14,012 bases of DNA from an uncultured Oscillospiraceae bacterium (GTDB lineage: Bacteria; Bacillota; Clostridia; Oscillospirales; Oscillospiraceae): NCBI GenBank assembly GCA_900764755.1, contig CAAFPE010000120.1:1-14012 (forward strand), given 5' to 3'. Position 1 is the first letter of the stretch; the number at the start of each line of letters is the position of its first letter. Under the pieces are notes generated by a model. It searched no databases. It was not told the DNA's origin and worked only from the letters and a program-made list of their open reading frames with translations. A program made the translations under genes and the position numbers. Below are positions 1 to 6,323 of the stretch, in pieces.

Positions 1-50
1 ACCCCCTGATGTAGTACTTTTAGTTTCCTACATCAGGGGGTGTTTTGTCT
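1..50 (+). terminator. Strong hairpin, possible rho-independent terminator
   Basis: A perfect 14-bp stem pairs 1-14 with 28-41 around a 13-nt loop, and is followed on the plus strand by a short T-rich stretch (42-49). It could end a plus-strand gene left of the window. It could also serve groEL, whose stop lies 150 nt away on the other strand, but the sequence that would carry the T-tract in that direction is outside the window. Confidence 0.5.
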
Positions 51-190
51 ATTGTCCGTTTTTACTGGACCTGTTCACTTGAGTATCGGGGTGTTTTTGC
101 CTATCAAGCGCTGAATTGGTGTAAATTTGGTGCAAATCAGCTACACCACTTACAGAAAATCCAGCAATTTCAAGGGTTAGCGGCTACCTC
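51..190. other. Intergenic region downstream of groEL, no gene seen
   Basis: No ORF with a plausible start and ribosome binding site is visible. The region is more AT-rich than its surroundings. It contains an imperfect 11-bp tandem repeat at 116-126 and 127-137 (10 of 11 bases identical, TTGGTGTAAAT then TTGGTGCAAAT). No convincing groEL terminator lies between 190 and 42. Confidence 0.5.
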
Positions 191-1819
191 TTAGTACATT
201 CCGCCCATATCGGGGGCTGCAGGAGCGGCGGGAGCGGGAGGCTGGGGCTTATCAGCCACCAGAGACTCGGTGGTCAGCAGAGTACTGGCGATAGAAGCGG
301 CGTTCTCCAGGGCGGAACGGGTCACCTTGGTGGGATCCACGATACCGGCGGGGATCATGTCGCAGTAGACCTCCTTGTAGGCGTCGAAGCCGTAGCCGAC
401 CTTGCCGGACTCACGGATCTTCTCCAGCACCACGGAGCCGTCGATGCCGGCGTTGGCAGCGATCTGCTTCACGGGGGCGGTCAGGGCGCGGGCCACGATC
501 TGGACACCGGTCTTTTCGTCGCCCTCGCTCTCAGCCAGCAGCTTCTCCACAGCGGGGATGGCGTTCAGGTAAGCGGTACCACCGCCGGCCACGATGCCCT
601 CTTCCACAGCGGCGCGGGTGGCGTTCAGAGCGTCCTCGATGCGCAGCTTCTTCTCCTTCATCTCCACCTCGGTGGCAGCGCCCACCTTGATGACAGCCAC
701 ACCACCTGCCAACTTGGCCAGGCGCTCCTGCAGCTTCTCCTTGTCGTAATCAGAGGTCGTGACCTCGATCTGGCTCTTGATCTGACCCACGCGGGCATGG
801 ATCTCCTCGGAGGAACCAGCGCCGTTGACAATGGTGGTGTTCTCCTTGGTGACCTTCACCTGACGGGCCTGACCCAGCTGGCTCAGCTGAGCCTCCTTCA
901 GCTCCAGACCCACGTCGGAGGAGATGACAGTGCCGCCGGTGAGGATGGCGATGTCCTGGAGCATCTCCTTGCGGCGGTCGCCGAAGCCGGGGGCCTTGAC
1001 GCACACCACGTTCAGGGTACCGCGCAGACGGTTGACGATCAGAGTGGACAGGGCATCGCCCTCCACGTCCTCAGCAATGATCAGCAGCTTCTTGCCGGCC
1101 TGGACCACCTGCTCCAGCACGGGCAGCAGCTCCTGGATGTTGGAGATCTTCTTGTCGGTGATGAGGATGAGGGCATCATCCAGATTGGCCTCCATCTTCT
1201 CGGTGTCAGTGACCATATAGGGGGTGATGTAGCCCCGGTCGAACTGCATTCCTTCCACAACCTCGGAATAGGTCTCAGCAGTCTTGGACTCCTCGATGGT
1301 GATGACGCCGTCATGGCCCACCTTCTCCATAGCCTCAGCGATCAGAGTCCCAATGGCCTCGTCACCGGAAGAGACAGCGCCCACGCGGGCGATGTCATCA
1401 GAGCCGTTGACCTTCTGGCTGTTGGCCTTCATAGCCTCGATGGCGGCGGCGGTCGCCTTGGAGATGCCCTTCTTCATAACCATGGGGTTGGCCCCAGCGG
1501 CCAGGTTCTTCAGACCCTCGTGGATGATGGCCTGAGCCAACAGGGTAGCGGTGGTGGTGCCGTCACCGGCCACATCGTTGGTCTTGGTAGAGACCTCCTT
1601 CACCAGCTGGGCGCCCATGTTCTCAAAGGGGTCCTCCAGTTCGATCTCCTTGGCGATGGTGACACCATCGTTGGTGATCAGGGGAGCGCCGAACTTCTTA
1701 TCCAGCACCACGTTGCGGCCCTTGGGACCCATGGTGATCTTTACAGTATCGGCCAGCTGGTTTACGCCCTTTTCCAGCGCCTTGCGGGCTTCCTCGCCGC
1801 AGCAAATGATCTTAGCCAT
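191..1819 (-). CDS. groEL: Chaperonin GroEL (HSP60), 542 aa
   Basis: Cytosolic group I chaperonin. Two stacked heptameric rings enclose non-native proteins and fold them with ATP and the GroES lid. The 542-residue length is normal for the family. Visible landmarks are the N-terminal nucleotide-binding segment with TMGPKGRNVVLDKKFGAP, the catalytic GDGTTTA motif around residues 86-92, the apical-domain segment KAPGFGDRRKEML, the equatorial GIVAGGGTAYL stretch, and a C-terminal tail ending DMGGMY after a Pro/Ala-rich linker. The start is fixed by GGAGGT (1829-1834) 9 nt upstream of the ATG. The second gene of groESL, it is cotranscribed from the CIRCE-controlled promoter upstream of groES, but the 368-bp spacer is unusually long and carries repeats. 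Two adjacent cysteines (residues 6-7) replace the residues common at this position. Identification is secure. Confidence 0.99.
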   Translation of the reverse strand: MAKIICCGEEARKALEKGVNQLADTVKITMGPKGRNVVLDKKFGAPLITNDGVTIAKEIELEDPFENMGAQLVKEVSTKTNDVAGDGTTTATLLAQAIIHEGLKNLAAGANPMVMKKGISKATAAAIEAMKANSQKVNGSDDIARVGAVSSGDEAIGTLIAEAMEKVGHDGVITIEESKTAETYSEVVEGMQFDRGYITPYMVTDTEKMEANLDDALILITDKKISNIQELLPVLEQVVQAGKKLLIIAEDVEGDALSTLIVNRLRGTLNVVCVKAPGFGDRRKEMLQDIAILTGGTVISSDVGLELKEAQLSQLGQARQVKVTKENTTIVNGAGSSEEIHARVGQIKSQIEVTTSDYDKEKLQERLAKLAGGVAVIKVGAATEVEMKEKKLRIEDALNATRAAVEEGIVAGGGTAYLNAIPAVEKLLAESEGDEKTGVQIVARALTAPVKQIAANAGIDGSVVLEKIRESGKVGYGFDAYKEVYCDMIPAGIVDPTKVTRSALENAASIASTLLTTESLVADKPQPPAPAAPAAPDMGGMY

Positions 1820-1853
1820 AATAACATTACCTCCAATTTAGAGAAAGTGTGTT

Positions 1854-1965
1854 GAATTAGGGATGAGGAGTTAGGAATTGTGGGGTCCGGCTCTGCCGGA
1901 CAATTTGGAATTGGCCGCCGAAGGCGGCTCATCAATTCCTCATTTCTAATTCCTAATTCCTAATT
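1854..1965. repeat. MITE-like palindromic element between groES and groEL
   Basis: About 112 bp lie within imperfect terminal inverted repeats built from a TTAGGAATT-type unit. The left arm (1854-1879) reads GAATTAGGGATGAGG then AGTTAGGAATT. The right arm (1934-1965) reads AATTCCTCATTTC then repeated TAATTCC. The interior holds two small perfect hairpins, 1885-1891/1895-1901 (7-bp stem) and 1914-1919/1923-1928 (6-bp stem). No coding capacity is seen. Elements of this shape, with AATTAGGAATT-type ends, recall non-autonomous miniature elements of clostridial genomes, but this family assignment is from memory. It sits in the groEL leader, 35 nt upstream of the start codon, so it would be transcribed and could fold in the mRNA. 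Confidence 0.6.
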
Positions 1966-1978
1966 GCGATTGTGGAAT

Positions 1979-2036
1979 TTATTCTACAATCGCCAGAATG
2001 TCGTTCTGACGGACGATGGTGACCTCATCGCCGTCC
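1979..2036 (-). pseudogene. Duplicated 3' end of groES (fragment)
   Basis: Bases 1983-2036 are identical to 2192-2245, the last coding bases of the intact groES. Read on the minus strand, the fragment encodes the same C-terminus (DGDEVTIVRQNDILAIVE) but ends GAA TAA where the intact copy ends GAG TGA. It has no start and cannot be expressed alone. The distal copy may be the original gene end, displaced when the 2037-2191 sequence arrived, or it may come from a local duplication. It lies between the MITE-like element and the hairpin-rich insert. Confidence 0.9.
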
Positions 2037-2187
2037 GCCCATGAAACCAAGGTTTCATGGGATCCCAGAGTGAATTTGATCTGCGGCCGTCGGAAGTCAA
2101 TCCCGCCGGCCTCCGGCGCTTATCGCGCCGCCCCATCTAAGATGGGGCCCCAAGGTGGACGGCGTGATCCCGTCCCCCCCCTGGAAC
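2037..2187. repeat. Hairpin-rich insert separating the two groES 3' ends
   Basis: This 151-bp stretch is flanked by the two copies of the groES end. It contains a perfect 11-bp hairpin (2038-2048/2051-2061, AA loop), a 7-bp hairpin CCCCATC/GATGGGG (2131-2137/2141-2147), GC-rich dyads in 2105-2130, and a C-run at 2174-2181. No ORF is credible. Bases 2151-2164 are the exact reverse complement of 2238-2251 inside groES. It looks like a dispersed intergenic repeat or a remnant of a larger insertion; which one cannot be told from one copy. Confidence 0.55.
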
Positions 2188-2472
2188 TCACTCTACAATC
2201 GCCAGAATGTCGTTCTGACGGACGATGGTGACCTCATCGCCGTCCACCTTGACCTGGGTACCGGCATACTTGCTGGTGATGACCTTGTCGCCCACCTTCA
2301 CGGTCATGGTGACTTCCTTCCCATCCACCAGTCCGCCAGGACCGACGGCCAGGACCTCGGCAACCTCGGGCTTCTCCTTAGCGGCGCCGGTAAGGATAAT
2401 ACCACCCTTGGTGGTCTCCTCGGCCTCCACCAGCTTGACAACAACACGGTCAGCAAGGGGTTTGAGTTTCAT
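2188..2472 (-). CDS. groES: Co-chaperonin GroES (HSP10), 94 aa
   Basis: The heptameric GroES lid caps GroEL during the ATP-driven folding cycle in the cytosol. The protein has the usual length and the whole family pattern: MKLKPLADRVVVK at the N-terminus, the GroEL-binding mobile loop (EAEETTKGGIILTGAAKEKP, about residues 16-35), the VGPGG roof-loop region, then KVGDKV and the DILAIVE end. The start has AGGAGG 8 nt upstream (2481-2486). It is the first gene of groESL, transcribed from the promoter at 2557-2585 and expected to be HrcA-repressed at CIRCE. Its stop (TGA, 2188-2190) differs from the TAA of the duplicated 3' end at 1979-2036, although the encoded C-terminus is the same. The protein itself appears intact. 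Confidence 0.98.
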   Translation of the reverse strand: MKLKPLADRVVVKLVEAEETTKGGIILTGAAKEKPEVAEVLAVGPGGLVDGKEVTMTVKVGDKVITSKYAGTQVKVDGDEVTIVRQNDILAIVE

Positions 2473-2518
2473 AATGGGTTCCTCCTTATATGATGATTGG
2501 AATAAACAAGGTTAGGTT

Positions 2519-2545
2519 TTAGCACTCTTTTTATCCAAGTGCTAA
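2519..2545 (-). promoter_or_regulatory. CIRCE operator (HrcA binding site)
   Basis: TTAGCACTC (2519-2527), 9 nt, then AAGTGCTAA (2537-2545) matches the consensus TTAGCACTC-N9-GAGTGCTAA with one mismatch in the second arm. HrcA binds this element and represses groESL in the absence of heat stress. It starts about where transcription should begin (near 2549) and lies 47 nt upstream of the groES start codon, the standard position. Confidence 0.95.
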
Positions 2546-2556
2546 TCACGAGTATC

Positions 2557-2585
2557 ATAATACCCTTATCCTCCGGAAAAATCAA
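2557..2585 (-). promoter_or_regulatory. groESL sigma-A-type promoter
   Basis: On the minus strand, -35 TTGATT (2580-2585) and -10 TATTAT (2557-2562) are separated by exactly 17 bp. The next 20 bp upstream (about 2589-2609) include an A/T-rich run with TCAAAA/TTTTGA symmetry, placed like an UP element. The predicted start falls just before the CIRCE operator. Confidence 0.8.
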
Positions 2586-2657
2586 GACCCATTTCAAAAA
2601 AATTTTGAGAATCCTCGGGAGAATTTACTGTTTGTTCACAAAGGAACAACGAAAGTG

Positions 2658-3206
2658 CTAATTTCGCCCCGCTCCGTCCGGTTCCGCCACGGCCGGAGAC
2701 AGTTCCCCATAGCCCCAAATCAGCGCCCGCTCCACACAGCCCTCGATCCAGGGGATCTGATACTCCTCCAGCACGCACCGCTCCGGGAGCGTGGTGGACA
2801 GCCCCAGCTCCGTCAGCAGAGAGCGGTCCCTTTGGAGGGTCCACCGCTCGTCCGCCGGATCGGTGCGCAGCCAGAAGGTCTCAAACCGCTCCCGGTCATA
2901 GATGAGGACGATCTCCGCCTGACCCAGGTCGCCCTCGGGCACAAAAAGGAAAATCTTGCAGAAGGGCAGCTCCGCCGGCTTGGCGGCGATGAGGGCCTCC
3001 GTCTTGCGCAGCAGGGCGGAAAACAGGGCCTTCCGATCCTTGCCACGGGGGTGGAAAAACCGGTGAGAGTACAGGTCCAGTTCCAGAAATTCCTCCCGGC
3101 CGTCCGCCTCGTCCGGGCGCCAGTTGGGCTGATAGTCCTCTACTACACGCATCAGTTTTTTGAGCATCCTCCGGTAGCCCCGGAATTTTTTGACGCGATA
3201 TGCCAT
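2658..3206 (-). CDS. Uncharacterised protein, DUF3916-like, 182 aa
   Basis: A small, soluble, basic-to-neutral protein with no signal peptide or membrane segment. The N-terminus is positively charged (MAYRVKKFRGYRRMLKKLMR), then comes a tryptophan-proline segment (NWRP), a run resembling LYSHRFF, and a conserved-looking core with PEGDLGQAEIVLIYD and FETFWLR. This order of motifs resembles DUF3916 proteins of Firmicutes, whose function is unknown; the match is by eye. The start is the ATG at 3204-3206 with AGGAGA (3213-3218) overlapping the stop codon of the upstream methyltransferase. The reading frame stays open further upstream to 3494, but that part overlaps the methyltransferase gene in another frame and is not credible. 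Tight coupling to an rRNA-type methyltransferase suggests cotranscription, possibly an RNA-related role. Confidence 0.85.
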   Translation of the reverse strand: MAYRVKKFRGYRRMLKKLMRVVEDYQPNWRPDEADGREEFLELDLYSHRFFHPRGKDRKALFSALLRKTEALIAAKPAELPFCKIFLFVPEGDLGQAEIVLIYDRERFETFWLRTDPADERWTLQRDRSLLTELGLSTTLPERCVLEEYQIPWIEGCVERALIWGYGELSPAVAEPDGAGRN

Positions 3207-3216
3207 GATGTATCTC

Positions 3217-4341
3217 CTATTTGACGCCGTACATGAACAGGTCGCACTTGAGCATACCATTATATAGCTTGCGCTTCTTGTCTGCCTTCTTCCCAAAGGT
3301 GCGCTCAAACTCCGTGTGGGAGGACAGCAGATACAGCTTCCAGGTCTCCGGGAACTTGGCCCACGCCTTTCCGAAGGAACGGTACAGCTCCTCCGCCTCC
3401 CGGCGCTCCATGATCCGCTCGCCGTAGGGGGGATTGGTGACGATCCGGCCGTACATCCCGCCCCAGTGGAAGGTGCGGGCGTCCGCCGCTTCAAACTTTA
3501 CGATGTCGTCCACCTCGGCCAGCTCCGCGTTGCGCCGGGCCAGTTCCACCGCCTCCGGGTCCAGGTCGCCCCCCCAGATCTCATAGTCCCCGTCGAACTC
3601 CTTGTCCATGGCCTCGTCTGCTGCCCGGAGCCACAGCTCCCGGTCCACACAGGCCCACTTCTGGGCGGAAAAGCTCCGGTTCAGGCCGGGGGCCCGGTTT
3701 TTGGCGATGAGAGCGGCCTCGATGGGGATGGTGCCCGAGCCGCAGAAGGGGTCGCACAGGGGATCCCGGCCCCGGTACCGGGACAGCAGCACCATGGCGG
3801 CGGCCAGGGTCTCCCTCAGGGGGGCGGCCACGCCCTGGGCGCGATAGCCCCGCTTGTGAAGGCCGGCCCCGGAGGTATCCAGCATCAGCATGGCGGTGTC
3901 CTTCATAATAGAGAACTGGATCTGATAGAGTGCCCCGGTCTCCGGAAGAGTATTCAGCCCATACCGGGCTCCCAGGCGGGCGGCCACCGCCTTTTTCACG
4001 ATGGCCTGACAGGCGGGGACGGAGTGGAGGATAGAGTTCAGGCTGTGTCCCTTCACCGGGAACTGGCCGTCCCGGGGGATGAACCGCTCCCAGGGCAGCT
4101 TTCTGGTCCCCTCAAAAAGAGCGTCGAAGTCCCCGGCGGGGAAGGTCCCCAGCACCAGCAGCACCCGCTCCCCGGTGCGCAGGTTCACATTCAGCCTCGG
4201 AATGTCCCCCAGCGTCCCGCCGCAGAGGACGCGGCCGTTCTCCGCCCGCACCTGGGGCAAGTCCAAACGGCGCAGCTCATCGGCGGCCAGGCTCTCCAGG
4301 CCGAACAGAGTCGGGATGGCAAAGGTCAATGTTTCATTCAT
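3217..4341 (-). CDS. THUMP-domain class I SAM-dependent RNA methyltransferase (YpsC/RlmL-like), 374 aa
   Basis: Predicted N2-guanine-type rRNA methyltransferase acting in the cytosol with S-adenosylmethionine. The N-terminal half matches the ferredoxin-like plus THUMP RNA-binding arrangement (TLFGLESLAADELRRL at the start, THUMP about residues 45-155). The C-terminal half is a UPF0020-type methylase: SAM-binding motif DPFCGSGTIPIEAA at residues 197-210, acidic motif GGDLDPEAVELARRNA, and catalytic NPPYGER at 303-309. Length agrees with B. subtilis YpsC; the second catalytic domain of E. coli RlmL is absent. The ATG at 4339-4341 is preferred because GGGGAGG lies 9 nt upstream; an in-frame ATG 13 codons earlier lacks such a site. 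First gene of a two-gene operon with the DUF3916-like gene 10 nt downstream. The exact target nucleotide cannot be told. Confidence 0.95.
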   Translation of the reverse strand: MNETLTFAIPTLFGLESLAADELRRLDLPQVRAENGRVLCGGTLGDIPRLNVNLRTGERVLLVLGTFPAGDFDALFEGTRKLPWERFIPRDGQFPVKGHSLNSILHSVPACQAIVKKAVAARLGARYGLNTLPETGALYQIQFSIMKDTAMLMLDTSGAGLHKRGYRAQGVAAPLRETLAAAMVLLSRYRGRDPLCDPFCGSGTIPIEAALIAKNRAPGLNRSFSAQKWACVDRELWLRAADEAMDKEFDGDYEIWGGDLDPEAVELARRNAELAEVDDIVKFEAADARTFHWGGMYGRIVTNPPYGERIMERREAEELYRSFGKAWAKFPETWKLYLLSSHTEFERTFGKKADKKRKLYNGMLKCDLFMYGVK

Positions 4342-4428
4342 GCGGAAAAACCTCCCCGGCCGCCGGCTGTCCTTGTCCAATGGTCCCGCGTCCGGTTCCC
4401 GGGCGGGGCTGCGGCCCTTGTCAGAACC

Positions 4429-4457
4429 AGTATATCGGAACCGGCCGGATTTCGCAA
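4429..4457 (-). promoter_or_regulatory. Promoter of the RNA methyltransferase operon
   Basis: On the minus strand, TTGCGA (4452-4457) and TATACT (4429-4434) are separated by 17 bp. Transcription would start near 4421, leaving a leader of about 80 nt before the ATG at 4341. Confidence 0.65.
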
Positions 4458-4747
4458 CACCTTCCGCCCATGCCAGACCCGTGCGGGCGTAAAAAAACGC
4501 GCCTGGAGGAGCGCGGATGCGCGGGGACCAGCCTGGCCGGGCGCAGCAGGTGCAGATTGACGAATTTTACCGGAAACAGCCCCACGTCGGTGTGGAAAAT
4601 TTCAGCCGGCTGTGGTATGATAATGCCACAGCAAACAGGTGGGACACACGGCCGTGACAAGCTCCGGAGCGCCCCGCACTGGGCTGAGCAGCTCTGATCC
4701 ATCCTACCACAAGCGGATCGATCCCTCGATCCAGAAAGGAGCTATCT
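4458..4747. other. Divergent intergenic region, no gene seen
   Basis: The 406-bp gap (4342-4747) between the methyltransferase and nfeD has no credible coding region; ORFs across it lack ribosome binding sites and recognisable sequence. Besides the two promoters, it holds a 10-bp perfect palindrome CAGCCGGCTG (4603-4612) just before the plus-strand -10, and a small hairpin GGATCGA/TCGATCC (4715-4721/4726-4732) immediately before the nfeD ribosome binding site AAAGGAG (4735-4741). Confidence 0.5.
4592..4621 (+). promoter_or_regulatory. Candidate nfeD-SPFH promoter (extended -10)
   Basis: TATGAT (4616-4621) is preceded directly by TGG, an extended -10 arrangement, with only a weak -35-like GTGGAA (4592-4597) 18 bp upstream. 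A CAGCCGGCTG palindrome fills part of the spacer. It would give a leader of about 120 nt. Confidence 0.4.
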
Positions 4748-5197
4748 ATGAAACCCATCACCTGGCTGATCATCCTGGTCCTGTTCGGGATCGGAGAGGC
4801 AGCCACCGTGGGGCTCACGTCCATCTGGTTTGCGCTGGGCGCCCTTGGGGCGCTGATCGTCAGCCAGCTTGGCTTGGGCTTCTGGCCCCAGATCATCACC
4901 TTCATCGTCCTCTCCGCCCTGTCCATGCTGCTGGTCCGCCCCTTCGCCAAGAAGTTCCTGCGGCCCGGCTACTCCCCCACTAACGCCGACCGGATCATCG
5001 GCGCCACCGGCCTGGTCACGGAGGAGATCGACAACCTGGCCGGTCACGGCCTGGTGAACATCGCCGGGCAGGTATGGAGCGCCCGCAGCGCCGGAGAGGG
5101 CGCTGTGATCCCAGCGGGCCAGGAGGTCCGCATTACCCAGATCCAGGGCGTCAAGGTCCTGGTGGAGCCGGTCCCGTCCGGCGGCTTTCGGCGCTGA
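4748..5197 (+). CDS. NfeD-like membrane protein, 149 aa
   Basis: Short NfeD (NfeD1b-type) protein. Two to three hydrophobic segments occupy about residues 5-65 (ITWLIILVLFGIGEAAT, SIWFALGALGALIVSQLGL, IITFIVLSALSMLLVRPF), followed by a soluble C-terminal OB-fold-like domain (about 80-149) with the family pattern IIGATGLVTEEI, GLVNIAGQVWSARS, and IPAGQEVRITQIQGVKVLVEP. It lacks the serine-protease domain of long NfeD proteins. NfeD proteins are established partners of SPFH/stomatin proteins, and the next gene encodes one, 81 nt downstream. The start is set by AAAGGAG 6 nt upstream. Expected to sit in the cytoplasmic membrane and help assemble or stabilise SPFH oligomers. Unlike many entries here, both family and context agree. 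Confidence 0.95.
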   Translation: MKPITWLIILVLFGIGEAATVGLTSIWFALGALGALIVSQLGLGFWPQIITFIVLSALSMLLVRPFAKKFLRPGYSPTNADRIIGATGLVTEEIDNLAGHGLVNIAGQVWSARSAGEGAVIPAGQEVRITQIQGVKVLVEPVPSGGFRR

Positions 5198-5278
5198 CCC
5201 GCCTCTTTCCCCTGCGTGCCCCCATATTCCGCGATCCCCGTGATCCCACCGTCATACGACAGAACAGGAGGAATAACT

Positions 5279-6256
5279 ATGCTGGAACACATTATAAGTA
5301 TGATCATCCCCGTCATCCTGATCCTGCTGGTCCTGGCCATTCTGGCCGCCAATATCCGGGTGGTCCCCCAGTCCCGCGCCTTTGTCATCGAGCGCCTGGG
5401 CGCTTTCCAGGGCGTGTGGGGTGTGGGCCTGCACTTCAAGATCCCGTTCATTGAGCGGATCGCCAAGAACATCTCCCTGAAGGAGCAGGTGGTGGACTTT
5501 CCGCCCCAGCCCGTGATCACCAAGGACAATGTCACCATGCAGATCGACACTGTGATCTACTTCCAGATCACCGACCCCAAGCTGTACACCTACGGCGTGG
5601 AGAACCCCATGTCCGCCATTGAGAACCTCACCGCCACCACCCTGCGCAACATCATCGGCGACCTGGAGCTGGACCAGTCCCTCACCAGCCGGGACCACAT
5701 CAACGGCCAGATGCGCTCCATCCTGGACGAGGCCACCGACAGCTGGGGCATCAAGGTCAACCGGGTGGAACTGAAGAACATCATGCCGCCCCGGGACATC
5801 CAGGAGTCCATGGAGAAGCAGATGCGGGCCGAGCGCGAGCGCCGTGAGGCCATCCTCCAGGCCGAGGGCCAGAAGCAGTCCCAGATCCTGGTGGCCGAGG
5901 GCGAGAAGCAGTCCGCCATTCTCCGGGCCGACGCCGCCAAGCAGGCGGCCATCCTCCAGGCCGAGGGCGCCAAGCAGGCCAAGATCCTGGAAGCTGAGGC
6001 CGAGGCCGAGGCCATTATGAAGGTACAGCAGGCCACCGCCGACGCCATCAAGCTGATCAACGAGTCCGACCCCGGCGACGGCGTCATCAAGATCAAGGCC
6101 CTGGAGGCCTTCACCGCCGCCGCCAACGGCAAGGCTACCAAGATCATCATCCCCAGCGAGATCCAGGGGCTGGCTGGGCTGGCCGCCTCCGCCAAGACCA
6201 TCTTCGATACCGAGGACCCCAAGGCCACCATCACCAAGACTGTCCCCAAGCAGTAA
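5279..6256 (+). CDS. SPFH/band 7 (QmcA/stomatin-like) membrane protein, 325 aa
   Basis: Predicted membrane-scaffold protein forming large oligomers with NfeD at the cytoplasmic membrane. One N-terminal anchor (residues 3-25, IISMIIPVILILLVLAIL) precedes an SPFH/PHB domain (about 25-185) with VVPQSRAFVIERLGAF, the PFIERI turn, DNVTMQIDTVIYFQITDP and IMPPRDIQESMEKQM. A charged helical region follows, containing five tandem 11-residue units at residues 192-246 (pattern IL-x-AE-G-x-KQ-x-x), then a conserved C-terminal helix. The start is the ATG at 5279 with AGGAGG 8 nt upstream; a longer in-frame start at 5216 has no such site and would put charged and proline-rich sequence before the anchor. 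Second gene of the nfeD operon, ended by the terminator at 6271-6305. Closest in layout to E. coli QmcA; B. subtilis FloT is longer. Confidence 0.96.
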   Translation: MLEHIISMIIPVILILLVLAILAANIRVVPQSRAFVIERLGAFQGVWGVGLHFKIPFIERIAKNISLKEQVVDFPPQPVITKDNVTMQIDTVIYFQITDPKLYTYGVENPMSAIENLTATTLRNIIGDLELDQSLTSRDHINGQMRSILDEATDSWGIKVNRVELKNIMPPRDIQESMEKQMRAERERREAILQAEGQKQSQILVAEGEKQSAILRADAAKQAAILQAEGAKQAKILEAEAEAEAIMKVQQATADAIKLINESDPGDGVIKIKALEAFTAAANGKATKIIIPSEIQGLAGLAASAKTIFDTEDPKATITKTVPKQ

Positions 6257-6270
6257 CATCCGACCATACC

Positions 6271-6305
6271 AAACAGGGCCGCCCCGCATGAGGCGGCCCT
6301 GTTTT
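6271..6305 (+). terminator. Rho-independent terminator after SPFH gene
   Basis: A perfect 13-bp stem (6271-6283 with 6292-6304) with an 8-nt loop and a short T stretch (6302-6305) lies 14 nt after the SPFH stop codon. The next gene begins 18 nt after it, so some readthrough into the lipoprotein gene is possible. Confidence 0.85.
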
Positions 6306-6323
6306 AAATCCGGGAGGTGTGCT

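Noticed and set aside
797..1855. Long plus-strand open frame (352 aa) opposite groEL
   Set aside because: It is the mirror of a GC-rich, codon-biased gene; it has no ribosome binding site and low-complexity composition rich in Leu, Gly, Asp and His.
2652..2661. Second half-CIRCE sequence (AAAGTGCTAA) upstream of groES
   Set aside because: No second arm lies at the required distance, and it coincides with the stop codon of the DUF3916-like gene.
3207..3494. N-terminal extension of the DUF3916-like gene
   Set aside because: These 96 codons overlap the methyltransferase C-terminus in another frame and read as Arg/Ser/Cys-rich noise; the downstream ATG has a good ribosome binding site.
5252..6289. 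Long minus-strand open frame (345 aa) opposite the SPFH gene
   Set aside because: Same shadow effect; Gly/Leu/Asp-rich composition, no recognisable motif, and it crosses a terminator.
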